64,000 bases of DNA, taken from assembly GCA_029215795.1 (NCBI GenBank), contig JARDYH010000006.1, forward strand, positions 26,861,501-26,925,500, given 5' to 3'. Each line of letters opens with the position of its first letter. Within the stretch, counting starts at the first letter, position 1. The notes below the pieces were generated by a model. It ran no database searches. It was given only the letters and a program-made list of their open reading frames with translations, and was not told the origin of the DNA. The position numbers and the translations under genes are program-made. This DNA comes from Anniella stebbinsi. Its lineage: Eukaryota; Chordata; Lepidosauria; Squamata; Anniellidae. Below are positions 11,509 to 22,699 of this stretch, in pieces.

Positions 11509-11887
11509 TAGAGTGACCACTTATTAATCAATAAGTGGAAATGAATCACGCCCCCCAAAAGAGGACAAAAGATGGTGCAAATTTGCATATGGTCTGTATA
11601 TACTAATTTATATGTATACATGCACACTTAGAAATAATTAGAATTTAAATAGAAACACAACAAATATCACCATAGTGTAGGAGGCTGTGACAAGGTGACC
11701 TGTGTGCCTGCCTGTTCAGTCTTCTGCCCAGTTGATGGGCAACAGTTCTTACAGTTCGTTATCCTCACACTGGAACTGGACAGGACAACTCTTCAAACAG
11801 AGGATGATTTCAGACAGGGACAATCCTCTGGCAGCCCTTCAAATAGAGGACTGTCCTCTGTAAAGGATGACACATGACCACCCAATG
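11509..11887. mobile_element. hAT-type non-autonomous element with 8-bp TSD
   Basis: The perfect 8-bp direct repeat CCCCCAAC flanks it at 11501-11508 and 11888-11895. It starts TAGAGTGACCACTTATTA. Near its right end the complementary motif TGACCACC appears, slightly inside the TSD, so the right terminus is mutated. Its interior resembles 60139-60496 (GAGGACAAAAGA-like start, TTCAAA.AGAGG repeats near the end). No transposase is present. Confidence 0.65.
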
Positions 11888-13090
11888 CCCCCAACAGTGC
11901 AGCCACTCTAATTCTGTCCCACCCCCTTTCCCCTGACTGCCAATCATTTGGTGATTTCCTGTCTTTTCCATTCTAAAAGTTTGAGACCCCTCTCCTAAGA
12001 CTTAAGGCCAGATCTACATGTTGAGTCAAATCATTACGATCCCATCATGTAACACTATATCTTTCTTGCGCATTTATACCTCATAGTACACATAATGACA
12101 TTTGTTGCAGTATTTTGGATAATGTGGAATAAAAAGCAGGAAATAACACTATGAAAGTGATATATGGAATGTGTAATGTGCCCTAACAGTTATCAGTGAA
12201 CTTCAATACTGCTGTAAACCTGTAGTGTTGATCTAGCCCCAGTTACTGGCATAAAAGCTTCCAACTAAAATATGCAAGTACCTTTTTTATTTTTTTATTT
12301 TTGGCCTCACCTATCCCTAGAATGCAGGTCCCAAGAGCTCCTCGGGTTCAACACTCCTGCTTTAAAAGCTGCATTATAGGCAGACGTTCATCTGATGTAG
12401 ATTTGTAGCATTGGAGATGCTGTAGCAGAAAAAACAATACCTATTAAATTTCTGCCTGTCATTCGGGTTTTAAAGGCACAGACAGAGCCTCTACTAGGGG
12501 GAAAGTAGCAGCCATACCTCTAATTCTTATTTTAACAGCACACAGAGGTGAGGGTTGGAAGTTAGAAAATGGCACCTTTACAGGAATCTGCATGGCCAAT
12601 TGCTTCCACCACTTCATGTCAAGACCAGTAAACATGTTAGAACAATACAATAAACACATTTCTTAAATGGAGGATTTGGTAACTGTTAGGCCAAGGGCAA
12701 ATATTTTTCTTTATAAGATCTTTCATTCATTCATTCTGTGATTCCATTAGAAGATTAGTGAGTTGGCAGACACTTCTGTTCTAATTGGGAACAGTTTTGT
12801 TCTCTTGTAGCCCTTGGAAAGTTTCAATTTTAAGTATTTGCAATCTCTCTCTGAGGGGCACATTTTTTTTTAGTGCTTTACTTTAAAACAGCAGCACACA
12901 AAAACAGACAGAACAAATTGTGACTTGGATCCAGAAGTGTCTAGCAATATATTCCAGTATATACCTTTCTCAACAGGTAAAAGATTTTCCAGCTGTGGAG
13001 ATGCAGGGATCCAGAAGCCTCATCAGTGGAATTCCATCACATTGCTGCTGAATGCATAGAAGCTCAACTGGAAGGAAAGGAAAATGTTCT

Positions 13091-13091
13091 A

Positions 13092-13127
<36 letters not shown>
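13091..13127. repeat. (AAT)n microsatellite at a LINE 3' end
   Basis: About twelve AAT units form the 3' tail of the minus-strand L2-type fragment beginning at 13128. The same association recurs at 61206-61230. Confidence 0.9.
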
Positions 13128-14290
13128 TTATTTCTCACCCGCCTCTCCGTTTGGATCGAGGCGGGGAACAACAATATGATAAAATACATAAAACTGATTA
13201 AAACATGACACACATTATTAAAACTGCATTAAAATGTCCTAAAACATCCTAAAAACATCCTAAAATTCCACTGGATATGCCCGCAGGAAGAGAACAGTCT
13301 GCAATGCGTTATATGTGGGGCTGCCTTTGGAAACGGTCCGGAAACTTCAGCTGGTACAAAACAGGGCAGCCAGATTGTTAACGGGGACTGGCCAACGAGA
13401 CCATATTACGCCAGTCCTTTTCCAACTTCACTGGCTGCCGATCCAGGTCCGGGCCCAATTCAAAGTGCTGGTACTAACATTTAAAGCCCTAAACGGCTTG
13501 GGGCCAGGTTATCTAAAGGAACGCCTCCTCCCATATGTACCTGCCCGGACCCTAAGATCATCTACAGGGGTCCTTCTCCGTGAGCCCCTGCCAAAGGAAG
13601 TGAGGCAGGAGGGCTTTCTCCGCTGTGGCACCCCGGCTGTGGAATGAGCTCCCCAGAGAGGTTCGCCTGGCGCCTACTTTGTACTCTTTTCGTCGCCAGG
13701 TGAAGACCTTTTTATTCTCCCAGTATTTTAGCAGTTAAATTAACTCAATTTTAATCCTTGCTGTTTAAAATTTGTATTTTAATCTGTATTAATTCCTGCT
13801 GCTTGGTTTTATTCTGGTTGTGTTTTTATATTGTATGTTCTGTGTTTTTAGATTGTGCCTTGTTTTATATATTTTAAAATGATTTCATGGTTTTAATTTT
13901 TGTGAACCGCCCAGAGAGCTTCGGCTATGGGGCGGTATAAAAATGCAATAAATAAATAAATAAATAAATAAATTTATGGCTTTCTTAAATTCTAAAAGAC
14001 TGTTAAGTTGACGAGTGTCCTCTGGCAGGTCATTCCACAGTCTGGGAGCGGCAGAAGAGAAGGTCCTCTGGGTAACAGTTGTCAGCCTAGTTTTGGCCGA
14101 CTATAGTAAGTTCTTCCCAGAGGACCTGAGCGTGCAGGGCGGATTGTATGGGAGAAGGCGATCCCGCAGGTAACCTGGACCCAAACCGTGTAGAGCTTTA
14201 AAGGTAATAACCAACACTTTATACTTTGCCTGGAAACTAATTGGCAGCTAGTGGAGCGATTTTAAAGCTGAAGATAGTAGTAGTAGTCTA
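13128..14290 (-). mobile_element. L2-type LINE fragment (minus), split by another LINE
   Basis: The 3' part (13128-13301) has a stem-forming motif pair, CCGCCTCTCCGTTTGGATCG and GAGGCGGGG, before the tail. The 5' part resumes at about 13978. Its minus strand reads an L2-clade ORF2 end with the WLPISFQ, FKALHGLGPGYLRDRLLPY and APRLWNDLPEDTR motifs. Between the parts lies a plus-strand L2 copy. Both are 5'-truncated and non-functional. Confidence 0.72.
13302..13977 (+). mobile_element. L2-type LINE 3' fragment inserted in an antiparallel copy
   Basis: The frame at 13315-13647 encodes the typical L2-clade ORF2 end: VQNRAARLLTG, HITPVLFQLHWLPIQVRAQF, FKALNGLGPGYL and LPKEVR. The downstream frame (about 13620-13740) continues with a WNELPREVRLAP-like end after a frameshift. 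The 3' UTR ends with CCGCCCAGAGAGCTTCGGCT and a variable AATA tail at 13948-13972. Insertion interrupted the minus-strand fragment 13128-14290. I could not define the TSD exactly. Confidence 0.85.
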
Positions 14291-14802
14291 TGGCAAACAT
14301 CTGTGCAAGCAACACACCTCTTAATCCAGGGGTAGCAGCCTCCTTTTGCCTGCTGACCAGCTGATCAGCCATCAGCTCAGTGGGAGGGAACAGATTACGG
14401 TTCTGGTACCACTACTACAAGCAGAAATCTTGTTCAGAATTTATCAGATTTTTTAAAATCAGAAAAGTGAGGGCTTTAACTTCATCCCCCCCCCCCGACT
14501 GATCCTGATGCCGATACTAGAAGGAAAACAGTGATCTTATTTATTTATTTAAAATTACTGTAGATGTTAAAAATAGAACCTACTCATTCAGGGGCAGTGT
14601 GATAGGGATCACTGGAAAATCAACAGGAATCCCCCCTTTTGGGGGGGGGGTCATGCCTTGCTTGTGAACTTCCTGAGGGGCAACTGGTTAGCCACTTGGA
14701 GCAAGGATCTGCTGATTCTAAATGGACATTTGATCCAGTAAAGCAGCTGTCATCTTTTTATCCTTATTATGGATTAGTCATTGGATGAAACTGGTGTGTT
14801 TT
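14291..14802. other. Unassigned sequence before L1-1
   Basis: No gene was seen. It contains a C-run near 14485-14494 and a G-run at 14641-14650. Confidence 0.5.
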
Positions 14803-14818
14803 AGAGCTAGTCTGGATG
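14803..14818 (+). repeat. Left TSD of L1-1
   Basis: The sequence AGAGCTAGTCTGGATG is repeated exactly at 20447-20462. It is preceded by TTTT, so the bottom strand reads CTCT/AAAA, a pyrimidine/purine junction of the kind cut by L1 endonucleases. Confidence 0.95.
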
Positions 14819-15257
14819 GGGGGCGTGGCCATGATCGAGACGGGGTAAAGTCGTAGATCTTCGGAGCTCCTTAAAAAAGCTTTGAATTTAAGCACTAATT
14901 CCTTATAGTAGAGTGTTTGGAGAGTAATAAAAGGCATGTTATATCAACTGGAAGTGATTAATTAACTGAGTGGGAGTTGGAAAACGGCAAGAAGTTTCTG
15001 GCTGCAAAAGTGAAACTAACTCGACTGGACTGACAACAAAGAAGGCGGACGCCATTACCGAGGTAATTTATGGACTTATAATTGAAGATATAAGGCAGAC
15101 TGGCTGATTAGTATACTGGGAGGGAGACGGAGATGAAATAGAACTGAATATATGTGAGGAGGAAGAACGTTAACCCCCAGTAAATCTGAACTCTAGGCTG
15201 GCTGGCTGCGGTAAGAATAATAGAGTCACCAGGCAGACGGGGCGGAGGGGAAAATTT

Positions 15258-16252
15258 ATGAGTAAGAAGGAGAGACGACAGCAGAAGCCTTTTATTCCCA
15301 CCCCCGCCTGGGTTAGACCCTCAAAAGAGCGTGGATCGGATCGTACCTGGCAGAGATTGTCACGTTTGGAGTCTCAAAATATGCCAGAAAAGCAGACGGC
15401 AAAGAAATCTCCTGTGAAAAGCTCTGCGTCACAAATGCCAGACCCAGCAGTAATTCCAAAGATTACCAGAGGAGGGCAGCCAGACCCAATGGATGAGTTA
15501 AAGATGATATTAAAAATATGCTAATTGGTTTAGAAGAGCGCTTGGCCAAGCGCATCAATAATACCCAGACTGAGCTTATGACGGGTTTAATGTAAGTGGT
15601 GAAGGATGTTGGGGTGCTGCAGACAGATACTAGAGCATTGGCTGGAGTTTGTAAGAAGCAAGAAGAGCAGCTGTCTCAACATGAACTACGCCTTATTCCT
15701 ATGGAGGATCGGGATCGACGTGCAAATATTCAGATAAGAAAATATGGGGAACAAGAAGGAGAGAATTTAAAAGATTTAAGAGATACAATCTTGACATGGA
15801 TAAGAATACAACTTCCAGACGAGACTTGGGATGATGCTGATCTCGAACGGGTGCATAGAGTTGGTTTTAAGTGTAAAGGAATGCTTCCAAGGGATATAAT
15901 TGTTAAATTTGCAAATTATTACAAAAAAGAAAAATTTATGCAAGCAATTAGACGACAAGCTCAACCAAAGATTCAAGCAACAGCAGTTGAAATTTATCAG
16001 GATCTTTCCCCGCAGACCGTGCAGTGGAGGAAGAGTGTCAAAATTTGTACAGCAGCATTGAGGAAGAAATCGATAACTTACAGCTGGGGATATCCAGTAT
16101 TTTTGAGATTCATGTGGCAAGGGAAGCAAGAAAGAGTGACATCGTGTGAGCAGGGAATCGAGCTGCTGGAGAAGTTGGGCATAATCGATGCCAATGATGG
16201 GGGAGAAATAGTTCAAGAAGAAGGCGCGGTTGGAGGATCCAGTCAAGGATAA
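15258..16252 (+). pseudogene. L1-1 ORF1 (RNA-binding chaperone), broken
   Basis: ORF1p of L1 coats the element RNA as a trimer. The N-terminal part starts MSKKERRQQK, is basic and low in complexity, and is followed by a heptad-rich region (about 15560-15700) consistent with the coiled coil. The RRM-like core follows, with ERVHRVGFK, the PRDIIVKFANYYKKEKFM segment and then a conserved C-terminal domain ending in a YSWGYPVFLRFMW stretch. Compared with the L1-3 copy there is a one-base deletion near 15503, and a TAA at 15593-15595. Codons after the shift are read in another frame, from about 15596 on. The start is the first ATG matching the L1-3 ORF1 start. Confidence 0.9.
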
Positions 16253-16478
16253 GGGATTAGTGGGGAAAGGAAAATAAAAAGGAGGGGAGGATCGGACTTT
16301 GCTCTGAGGGTTGGGCCGGGTTCCCCCCCCTGAAGAGTTCTAAAATAATTGGGGCCAGTGCCCAGATGTCTGGTGAGGAGGGGGGTAAAAATGGGGGTAT
16401 GTGTGGGGGGAGGGAAGGGAGGGGGGATATGTGGTTCACTGACTGAGACCAATTTAATGATATGGGTGAAAGTAAGAA
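16253..16478 (+). other. G-run-rich inter-ORF spacer of L1-1
   Basis: The 226-bp spacer between ORF1 and ORF2 carries many runs of three or more Gs, with TGTGGGGGGAGGGAAGGGAG near 16400-16420 as the densest part. It contains no ORF. Equivalent spacers in L1-3 and L1-2 are also G-rich. Confidence 0.8.
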
Positions 16479-19400
16479 ATGGAAAATAAATTGAGAGGTG
16501 CAACTCTAAATGTTAAGGGGCTAGGAACGGTGGTTAAAAGACGAAGAATTGAAACATTGTTGAAAAGAGAAAAAATAGATATAATTTTCTTGCAGGAAAC
16601 TCATCAGATAAAGGAAGGGGTTAATGAATTACGAATGAGGGAAGTAGGAGTGTATGAAAAGTCATTTGGTACTTCTAAAGCGAGAGGTGTAGCAATAATA
16701 ATATCGAAGAAATGTGGTATTAATATTCAAAGTATAAAGAAAGATAAGAATGGAAGGATCCTTATAATTTACTGTACGATGGAAGAGGAAGAATTCGTGC
16801 TGATTAATGTTTATGCCCCAAATGGGAAACAAACTGAATTCTTTAAAGAAGTATTTGAAATGGCAGGAGATTTAGGGAAAAAGAACATTGTGATGGCAGG
16901 AGATTTTAATATGGTACTTGATAAAGGGAAAGATAGAGATAATATTATAAGAGATGTTAGAGGAGTGGGGAAGATGGAACTAGCTAAATTAATGGAGAGG
17001 AAAGAATTAATGGATGTATGGAGAGTTTTAAAAGGACAAGAAAGAAAATATACTTTTTACTCATCTAGATTTAAGAGTTATTCAAGGATTGATTATATTT
17101 TTATATCAAAGAATATGGTACCAAAATTAATAGATTGTGATATAGGAGTAATTAAGATCACTGACCATGCACTAATGTTGATGGATATCAAAATGAAGAA
17201 GGATTACAAACAAGCAAAGAGATGGAGATTGGATGGAAGAATTTTTAAAAATAAAAACATAGTAGATAAATTAAAAAAGGAAGTGCAGGAAATATGGCAG
17301 ATAAATGAAAAAGGAGTTAAATCGCAAGGATTATTATGGGACCCGATGAAAGCAGTAATAAGAGGGATCTGTATTAGGGAAATGTCTACACTTAAAAAGC
17401 AACAGGAAGTACTTAATAAAAAGGCTGAAGAAGAGATAAAGAGTTTAGAGGAAAGAATGAGAGAGTCAAAAGATAAGTGGTTATATGCCCTAATTCAAGC
17501 AAAAAAAAAAAAAAGGAATTGGAGAAAGAAGAAATAGAACAGGTTCAAAAGAATTTGTTATATTTAAAGAGAGATTTTTTTGAATATAATAATAGAAATT
17601 CTAAGATGCTGGCTAGATCCACGCAGTCAGAGAAGGCTAAGAATATGATAGGAACAATAAGAGATAAGTTAGGGAATAGATGTAATTTAATGAAAGATAA
17701 ATTAATTATTTTTCAGGAATTTTACAAAGATTTATATACTTCAGAGGCGGTTTCACAAGATAAGATTCAGGAATATGTAGAAAGAAATTGGAAAATAAGA
17801 CTGGATGATCAACATAAGGAGTATATGGAAGCCTTGGTTACTGAGAAAGAAATTGAGGGAATTATTGATAAACTAAAAGGAGGTAAGTCTCCGGGGATTG
17901 ATGGCTTGGGGCCGGAATTTTATAAAATATTTAAAGAAATGTTAATACCAAGATTAAAAAAATTATATAATAATATACTAGAAGGAGGAATGACTCCGCC
18001 ATCGTGGGATCAGTCCTTGGTTATCTTAATACAGAAGCCAGGTAAGGATTTGACAGATCCAGCATCTTATAGACCAATATCTTTAATAAATCAGGATGCA
18101 AAAATATTTACAGCAATAATGGCAAAAAGAATGGGTACATTTATTTATAAATATATTAAAAAAGATCAATGTGGATTTATCTCTGGTAGGAAAATGCCTA
18201 ATTTAATTGGGAGAGTTATAAATATAATTAATATTATTTTTAAAAAGGAATTTAAAAGCAGGTCTATTAGCATTGGATATATTTAAAGCCTTTGATTGCG
18301 TGGAGTGGCCAGCGCTAAAAATAATATTAAAAACATTTGGGTTTGGACATAAATTTATGGGCGTGATCAACCAGCTGTATAAAAATAATAAAGCTGAAAT
18401 AATGGTTAATGATGGTTTAATGCAACAAATAACACTAGCTCGAGGAACTAGGCAAGGATGTCCACTTTCACCGATTTTATTTGCAATAGTTATAGAAATT
18501 TTAGCAAATGTAATTAGGGAAGATGAAAGATTAAAGGGGATAGGAAGAAATAATAAGATTAAAGTGAATATGTTTGCGGATGATACGTTATTGACACTAG
18601 AAGATCCCCTAGAAAGTGGGGAGATGATTCAGAAACATTTGAGAGAATTTGGGGAAATTACAGGATTACAAGTTAATTGGGGGAAGTCAGAAATGATGTT
18701 GTATAATTATAATAAGGAAGAGATGGAGAAATGTAAAGCTAAGTTAGGATTAAGGCATAAAAATATAATACGATATTTAGGAGTTAATATAGATAAAGAA
18801 TTAGAAAGAATAGAGGAACTTAATTTTGTAAGGTTAAGAAAAGAGGTAGGGGAGAAATTACAGATATATAGAAAATTAAAACATTCTTGGTTCGGTAGAA
18901 CAGCGGTTATTAAAATGAAGATATTACCTAAGATTAATTTTTTGTTTAGAATGCTACCTATTAGAATTTCAGTAGCTGAGATTAAAAGTTGTCAAAACAT
19001 GATTAATGCTTATTGTAATGGGGATAAAAGAGCTAGGATAAATAAGGGGTTATGGTATAAGGCTCAAAAGAAAGGAGGTTTAGGACTTCCGAATATTAAG
19101 AATTATTATATTGCTAATCAGTTAAGATATGTTATTCATGCTATTTTAGGGGAGCAAGATTTGGAATGGTTGGAATCGCAAACAGTAGAGATAGAATGTA
19201 AATTGCGAAATATTTTTTTTACTAAAATGCAAAAGAAAGAATTGAAGGTACTGGACAACCCATTGTTGGAAAATATATTAATGATCTGGGAGAAGTATAG
19301 AGGGAAATTGATACCAGGGGATTCTCCGCTCGCCCCAGTTGTAGTAGTGGGAAACTTCCCAAAAGTATTAAAACCAGAGATAGAAGCGAGACTGAAAGAA

Positions 19401-20324
19401 CAAGATATTATTAAATTAAGGAATTGGATGGAAAAGATGAAGGATAGTGAGCATATTAAAGATTTATTTAAAGGACAAAAGATAGCGTGGTTCAAGTGTT
19501 TGCAATTGGTAAAATGGACGCAGGAATGGAGGTCAAAAAATAAGAAATGTAGAAATAATACTAGATTTGAAGATTTAATTGAACAATTAGGAAAAAAAGA
19601 AGAAGCCAGAGCTAAGAAAGGACTCACTAGTGAGATATATAAAATATTAATAGAGGAAGAATTTCAGGACTCACTTAAGGTTATAAAAGAGGTATGGGAA
19701 GAAGATCTAAGGGAAAAAATCAATGAAGATAATTGGGGGAGGATATGGAATGTAAGAATGTTAAAGTTACTGTCGATTAGAATTAAGGAGAACTATTATA
19801 AGACAGTTTGGAGATGGTATTTAACACCTGTAAGATTTCACCAGATAGATAAAAAAGTGTCCAAGAATTGTTGGAGGGGGTGTCAGGAGGTTGGGACATA
19901 TTTTCATATGTGGTGGAGCTGTGAACAAGTACAAAAATTTTGGGAAAGGGTTTTTAAAGAAATAAGTGCTGTAATTGGAAGTAAATTGGAATTAAACCCG
20001 AAGTTAGCTCTACTAGCAATATGGGATAGTAGGAATAAGCATATATTAAATAGAGAATTGGTAAACAACCTCCTGGCACCCGTTAGAATAATGATTGCTA
20101 AAAATTGGAAAGGGCAACGAAGTTATATAATAGATTGGTATAAAGAAATTTGGGATATAGCTTTGAATGATATGTTGACTTGTAAAATGAAAATAATGAG
20201 GGGAATGTCCAGTAAGAGTGATTTTGGAGAAATATGGACTCCCTATTTGGATTATGTTTTAAGATCGGGAAAGGGACAATCGCCTTCAAAAGAATCATTA
20301 AAATTTTGGAAGGAGGATGAATGA
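16479..20324 (+). pseudogene. L1-1 ORF2 (endonuclease-reverse transcriptase), broken
   Basis: The product would nick target DNA and reverse-transcribe the element in the nucleus. The N-terminal APE-type endonuclease shows LNVKGLG, FLQETHQ, INVYAPN, GDFNMVLD, SRIDYIFIS and TDHAL. The reverse transcriptase shows YRPISLINQDAKI, KAFDCVEW, GTRQGCPLSPILFA and the catalytic FADD. A C-terminal C-x3-C-x7-H-x4-C knuckle (CWRGCQ...H....C) sits near 19870-19922. The length (about 1,280 codons) matches full L1 ORF2. There are two frameshifts: a five-base expansion of an A-run at about 17501-17514, and a one-base insertion near 18235-18262 shared with L1-3. Otherwise the frame is open to the stop. Confidence 0.93.
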
Positions 20325-20446
20325 TTATGAGAAGGTCTCGGTGGGGGGGGGGGTGCACGGGGGAAGTCGAGGGAGGTAGTTTGTTTTATATTACGTATTG
20401 TGTATGTTGTTTTGTTGAAATTAATAAAAATTATATAATAAAAAAA
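20325..20446 (+). other. L1-1 3' UTR and tail
   Basis: It has a run of G (about 20342-20352) with further short G-runs, then an AT-rich end with TTAATAAAAATTATATAATA and a short A-tail. AATAAA-like hexamers could direct polyadenylation. Confidence 0.75.
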
Positions 20447-20462
20447 AGAGCTAGTCTGGATG
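20447..20462 (+). repeat. Right TSD of L1-1
   Basis: Exact copy of 14803-14818, directly after the A-tail. Confidence 0.95.
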
Positions 20463-20948
20463 TGAATTTGGGATACCATAAAAAAGTATCATTGGCTGTA
20501 CTAACTCAAAAATTCCAACTGTGAACTGAAATATTCTTTATAGTCCAATTTGTAATTTAGAGCAAATAAAAATAGTATGTTGAGGGACAATATTTTTTTG
20601 TCACCATGCCAAAATTAAATGCATGCGATCTGTTTCACCATATTTCTGCTGGGTACTTCTTGTGACTCTTTACCTTTTTGGTTCCTACCAGTGGAAAACT
20701 ATTAGCTTTCTGGCCTGCGTGGGTGGAAGCCAAATTTTCTATCTGCATTCACTGTAATAATCTTGGTGCAGAAAAGTGTTCATGTTTGAAAAGCGACATA
20801 GAAAAAGAGAGGGTGCTATAATCAAACCTGGGTGTCCAGGGCCATTAAGGCTACTGCAACCAAGGGCAGGTTTTCAAAATGATGTAAATAGGGTTGCCAA
20901 CTGTGCAAGGGGCCTCTGCAGCTGTGTCTTCAGCATGCCAGAATTAGA
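20463..20948. other. Unassigned sequence
   Basis: No gene or repeat boundary was recognised. Confidence 0.5.
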
Positions 20949-20956
20949 GAAGCAGG

Positions 20957-21137
20957 CAGTGGAGGCTGGTGGCTCCGAATTCGGAGAGGCTGTGATTCCA
21001 TTCTGGATTTTAGTCGGAACAACCCAGACTTCTAAGCTTCAGCACCTTGGGCAACTCTTTTAGAGTTCTGCCTGGTTCTGCCTGAAATCCGGAATGGAAC
21101 CGCAGCCCCACCAAAACCGGAGCCACCAGTTTCCACT
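20957..21137. mobile_element. hAT-type MITE with 8-bp TSD
   Basis: GAAGCAGG occurs at 20949-20956 and 21138-21145, the hAT TSD length. The terminal repeats are CAGTGGAGGCTGGTGGCTCC on the left and, reverse-complemented, (C)AGTGGAAACTGGTGGCTCC on the right. The inner part also pairs partly. The 181 bp hold no coding sequence. Confidence 0.8.
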
Positions 21138-21145
21138 GAAGCAGG

Positions 21146-22530
21146 GTTGTTGTTTTTAAAACCCAAGGGAGATTATTATCACCTGTTAATTGCCGCAAAT
21201 GAAGCTGCCTTCCAGGCACAGCCAGAGGCGTCTTGCGAACTTGGCAGTTCGAATATCAAAAGAAAGCTTCTGCTTCTTTCTGTTTGGCCAATTAAGCCAC
21301 ATTTTCACATATTGTGCATAGTAGAAAATGCTATGGAAATTACAAGCAGCAATCAAGTATGTGCTTCAGAGCAAACATCCCTGTTTCGATGGTGCAGATT
21401 GCTGTAAATTGCTTCTCCTAGGCACGACATAGAGCAGGTAGGAAGAGTGGGCTTCGTTGTCCCGTTTTCTGTGGCTGGGCTTGAATTATTGGTGGGGGTG
21501 GGGGAGGTAGTGGGGCCTCAATAAAATCCACAAGTCCCACCCTCTGCCCTCAGTTTTAGCCTAATCATTACTCCACCTCACATACTTTAGCTTTCCAAAA
21601 CAGGAACTAAAGGGGCCGTCACAAAAGCCAAGGAGCTGTGCCCCCTCCCCCGGTCATTCGGGTATTGTTCTTTTGTTAATGTGTACAATGTTACCAGGAT
21701 ATTGGCTATCGACTTAAATGGCTTTACATAAACTGTGGGTCACATGACCAACACAGTCAACGTCGTCTTTTTATTGTCCCATAATCACGCCTCCCCGTAA
21801 CAGTAGCTGACTTGCAGACAATAGCAACTGATAACGTTAACTAATCTCTGTGATGTACAAAGTATCATCTGTTGAGTTCTGCTGATCTAGCTCCCCTTAA
21901 AGGCACAGGAGCAGGCCAGGAGGTTGGGTGTGTTTGTGGTCAATTGGCAATTGTGGTCAATTTACATCAGTGCTAAATTTTGTAACTGATAGACGAATAA
22001 AAGGCAAAAGAGCAACACAAGGAAAATATTTTAAGACCGTTACAAGCAAAGACAGACCAGTGTTAAAACAGTTCTTGTTAACACTTGTAGTCTAATCCTC
22101 AACAGTTTCTCTTCCAAAGCGTCTTGATTTAGTCGTGCTGTTACTAGCTGTACTTGCACCATACTAAATAAACTTTTATCTCATGGTTATTTGTGACCTG
22201 AAGAAGGAAGAAAATTACGCATAGTTCTAACAAGTGTATCTTTGCTGGAATCTCCTTGTTTGATTTGTTAAAGAAATTGAGATGGTGGATGGTTTTATTT
22301 TTTTGAAATTGTTTTCAATTCCATAATTTATTAAATTGTTTGGTTCCATGTTTTCCTTTCATGCTTCATGATGCTGTTTCTGTATGTCAGATATGCTGGA
22401 TGGTTTGCTGCTTGTATTGGCTGTTGTACCCTTGACAAATAATGCAGGCAAGCAACTGGAGTGTGCAACGAAGGAACTTAACCAAACCGTGCAACTTATA
22501 TGGAGCTGCTTGATACCTGCTAGCCCCTCT
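21146..22530. other. Unassigned sequence
   Basis: No recognised gene. Part of it (about 21600-22000) is less repeat-like than its surroundings and could hold unique or regulatory sequence, but nothing specific supports this. Confidence 0.45.
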
Positions 22531-22531
22531 G

Positions 22532-22699
22532 AGGGTGGCCCAGATGCAAAAGAGGACAGGGCTCCTGTACTTTTAATAGTTGTGTAGAAGACAGGATTTC
22601 AGCAGGAGTAATTTGTCATGGAGGCTATCCCTGCTGAAATAATAGCTACAGAGCTATTAAAGGTGTAAGAGCTCTGCCCTTGCTTTCATCTGGTCTTGA
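22532..22699. mobile_element. hAT-type foldback MITE, related to 6183-6502
   Basis: The left side begins GAGGGTGGCCCAGATGCAAA and the reverse complement of the right begins CTCAAGACCAGATGAAAGCA. An inner pair, ATTTCAGCAGG (22595 region) and CCTGCTGAAAT (22640 region), and an ACTTTTAATAG / CTATTAAAGGT pair, mirror the architecture of 6183-6502. No exact TSD was found, and its right end abuts a SINE. Confidence 0.6.

Larger units (their letters stand above)
14819..20446 (+). mobile_element. Full-length L1 retrotransposon L1-1 (5,628 bp)
   Basis: A complete autonomous-type LINE is bounded by exact 16-bp TSDs. It has a 5' UTR (14819-15257) beginning GGGGGCGTGGCC, ORF1 (15258-16252), a G-rich inter-ORF spacer (16253-16478), ORF2 (16479-20324), a short 3' UTR with a G-run, and an AT-rich tail ending in seven As. 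It belongs to the same subfamily as L1-3 (49087-54708), which it matches at roughly 93-95% by eye. Both ORFs are broken, so it cannot now move by itself. Confidence 0.95.

Noticed and set aside
16243..16503. Minus-strand Pro-rich ORFs opposite the L1 inter-ORF spacers (also 46235-46486 and 50566-50769)
   Set aside because: They are antisense readings of G-runs and have no independent support.
14819..20446. L1-1 and L1-3 as a segmental duplication of one insertion
   Set aside because: Each has its own different 16-bp TSD and unrelated flanks, so they are independent insertions.
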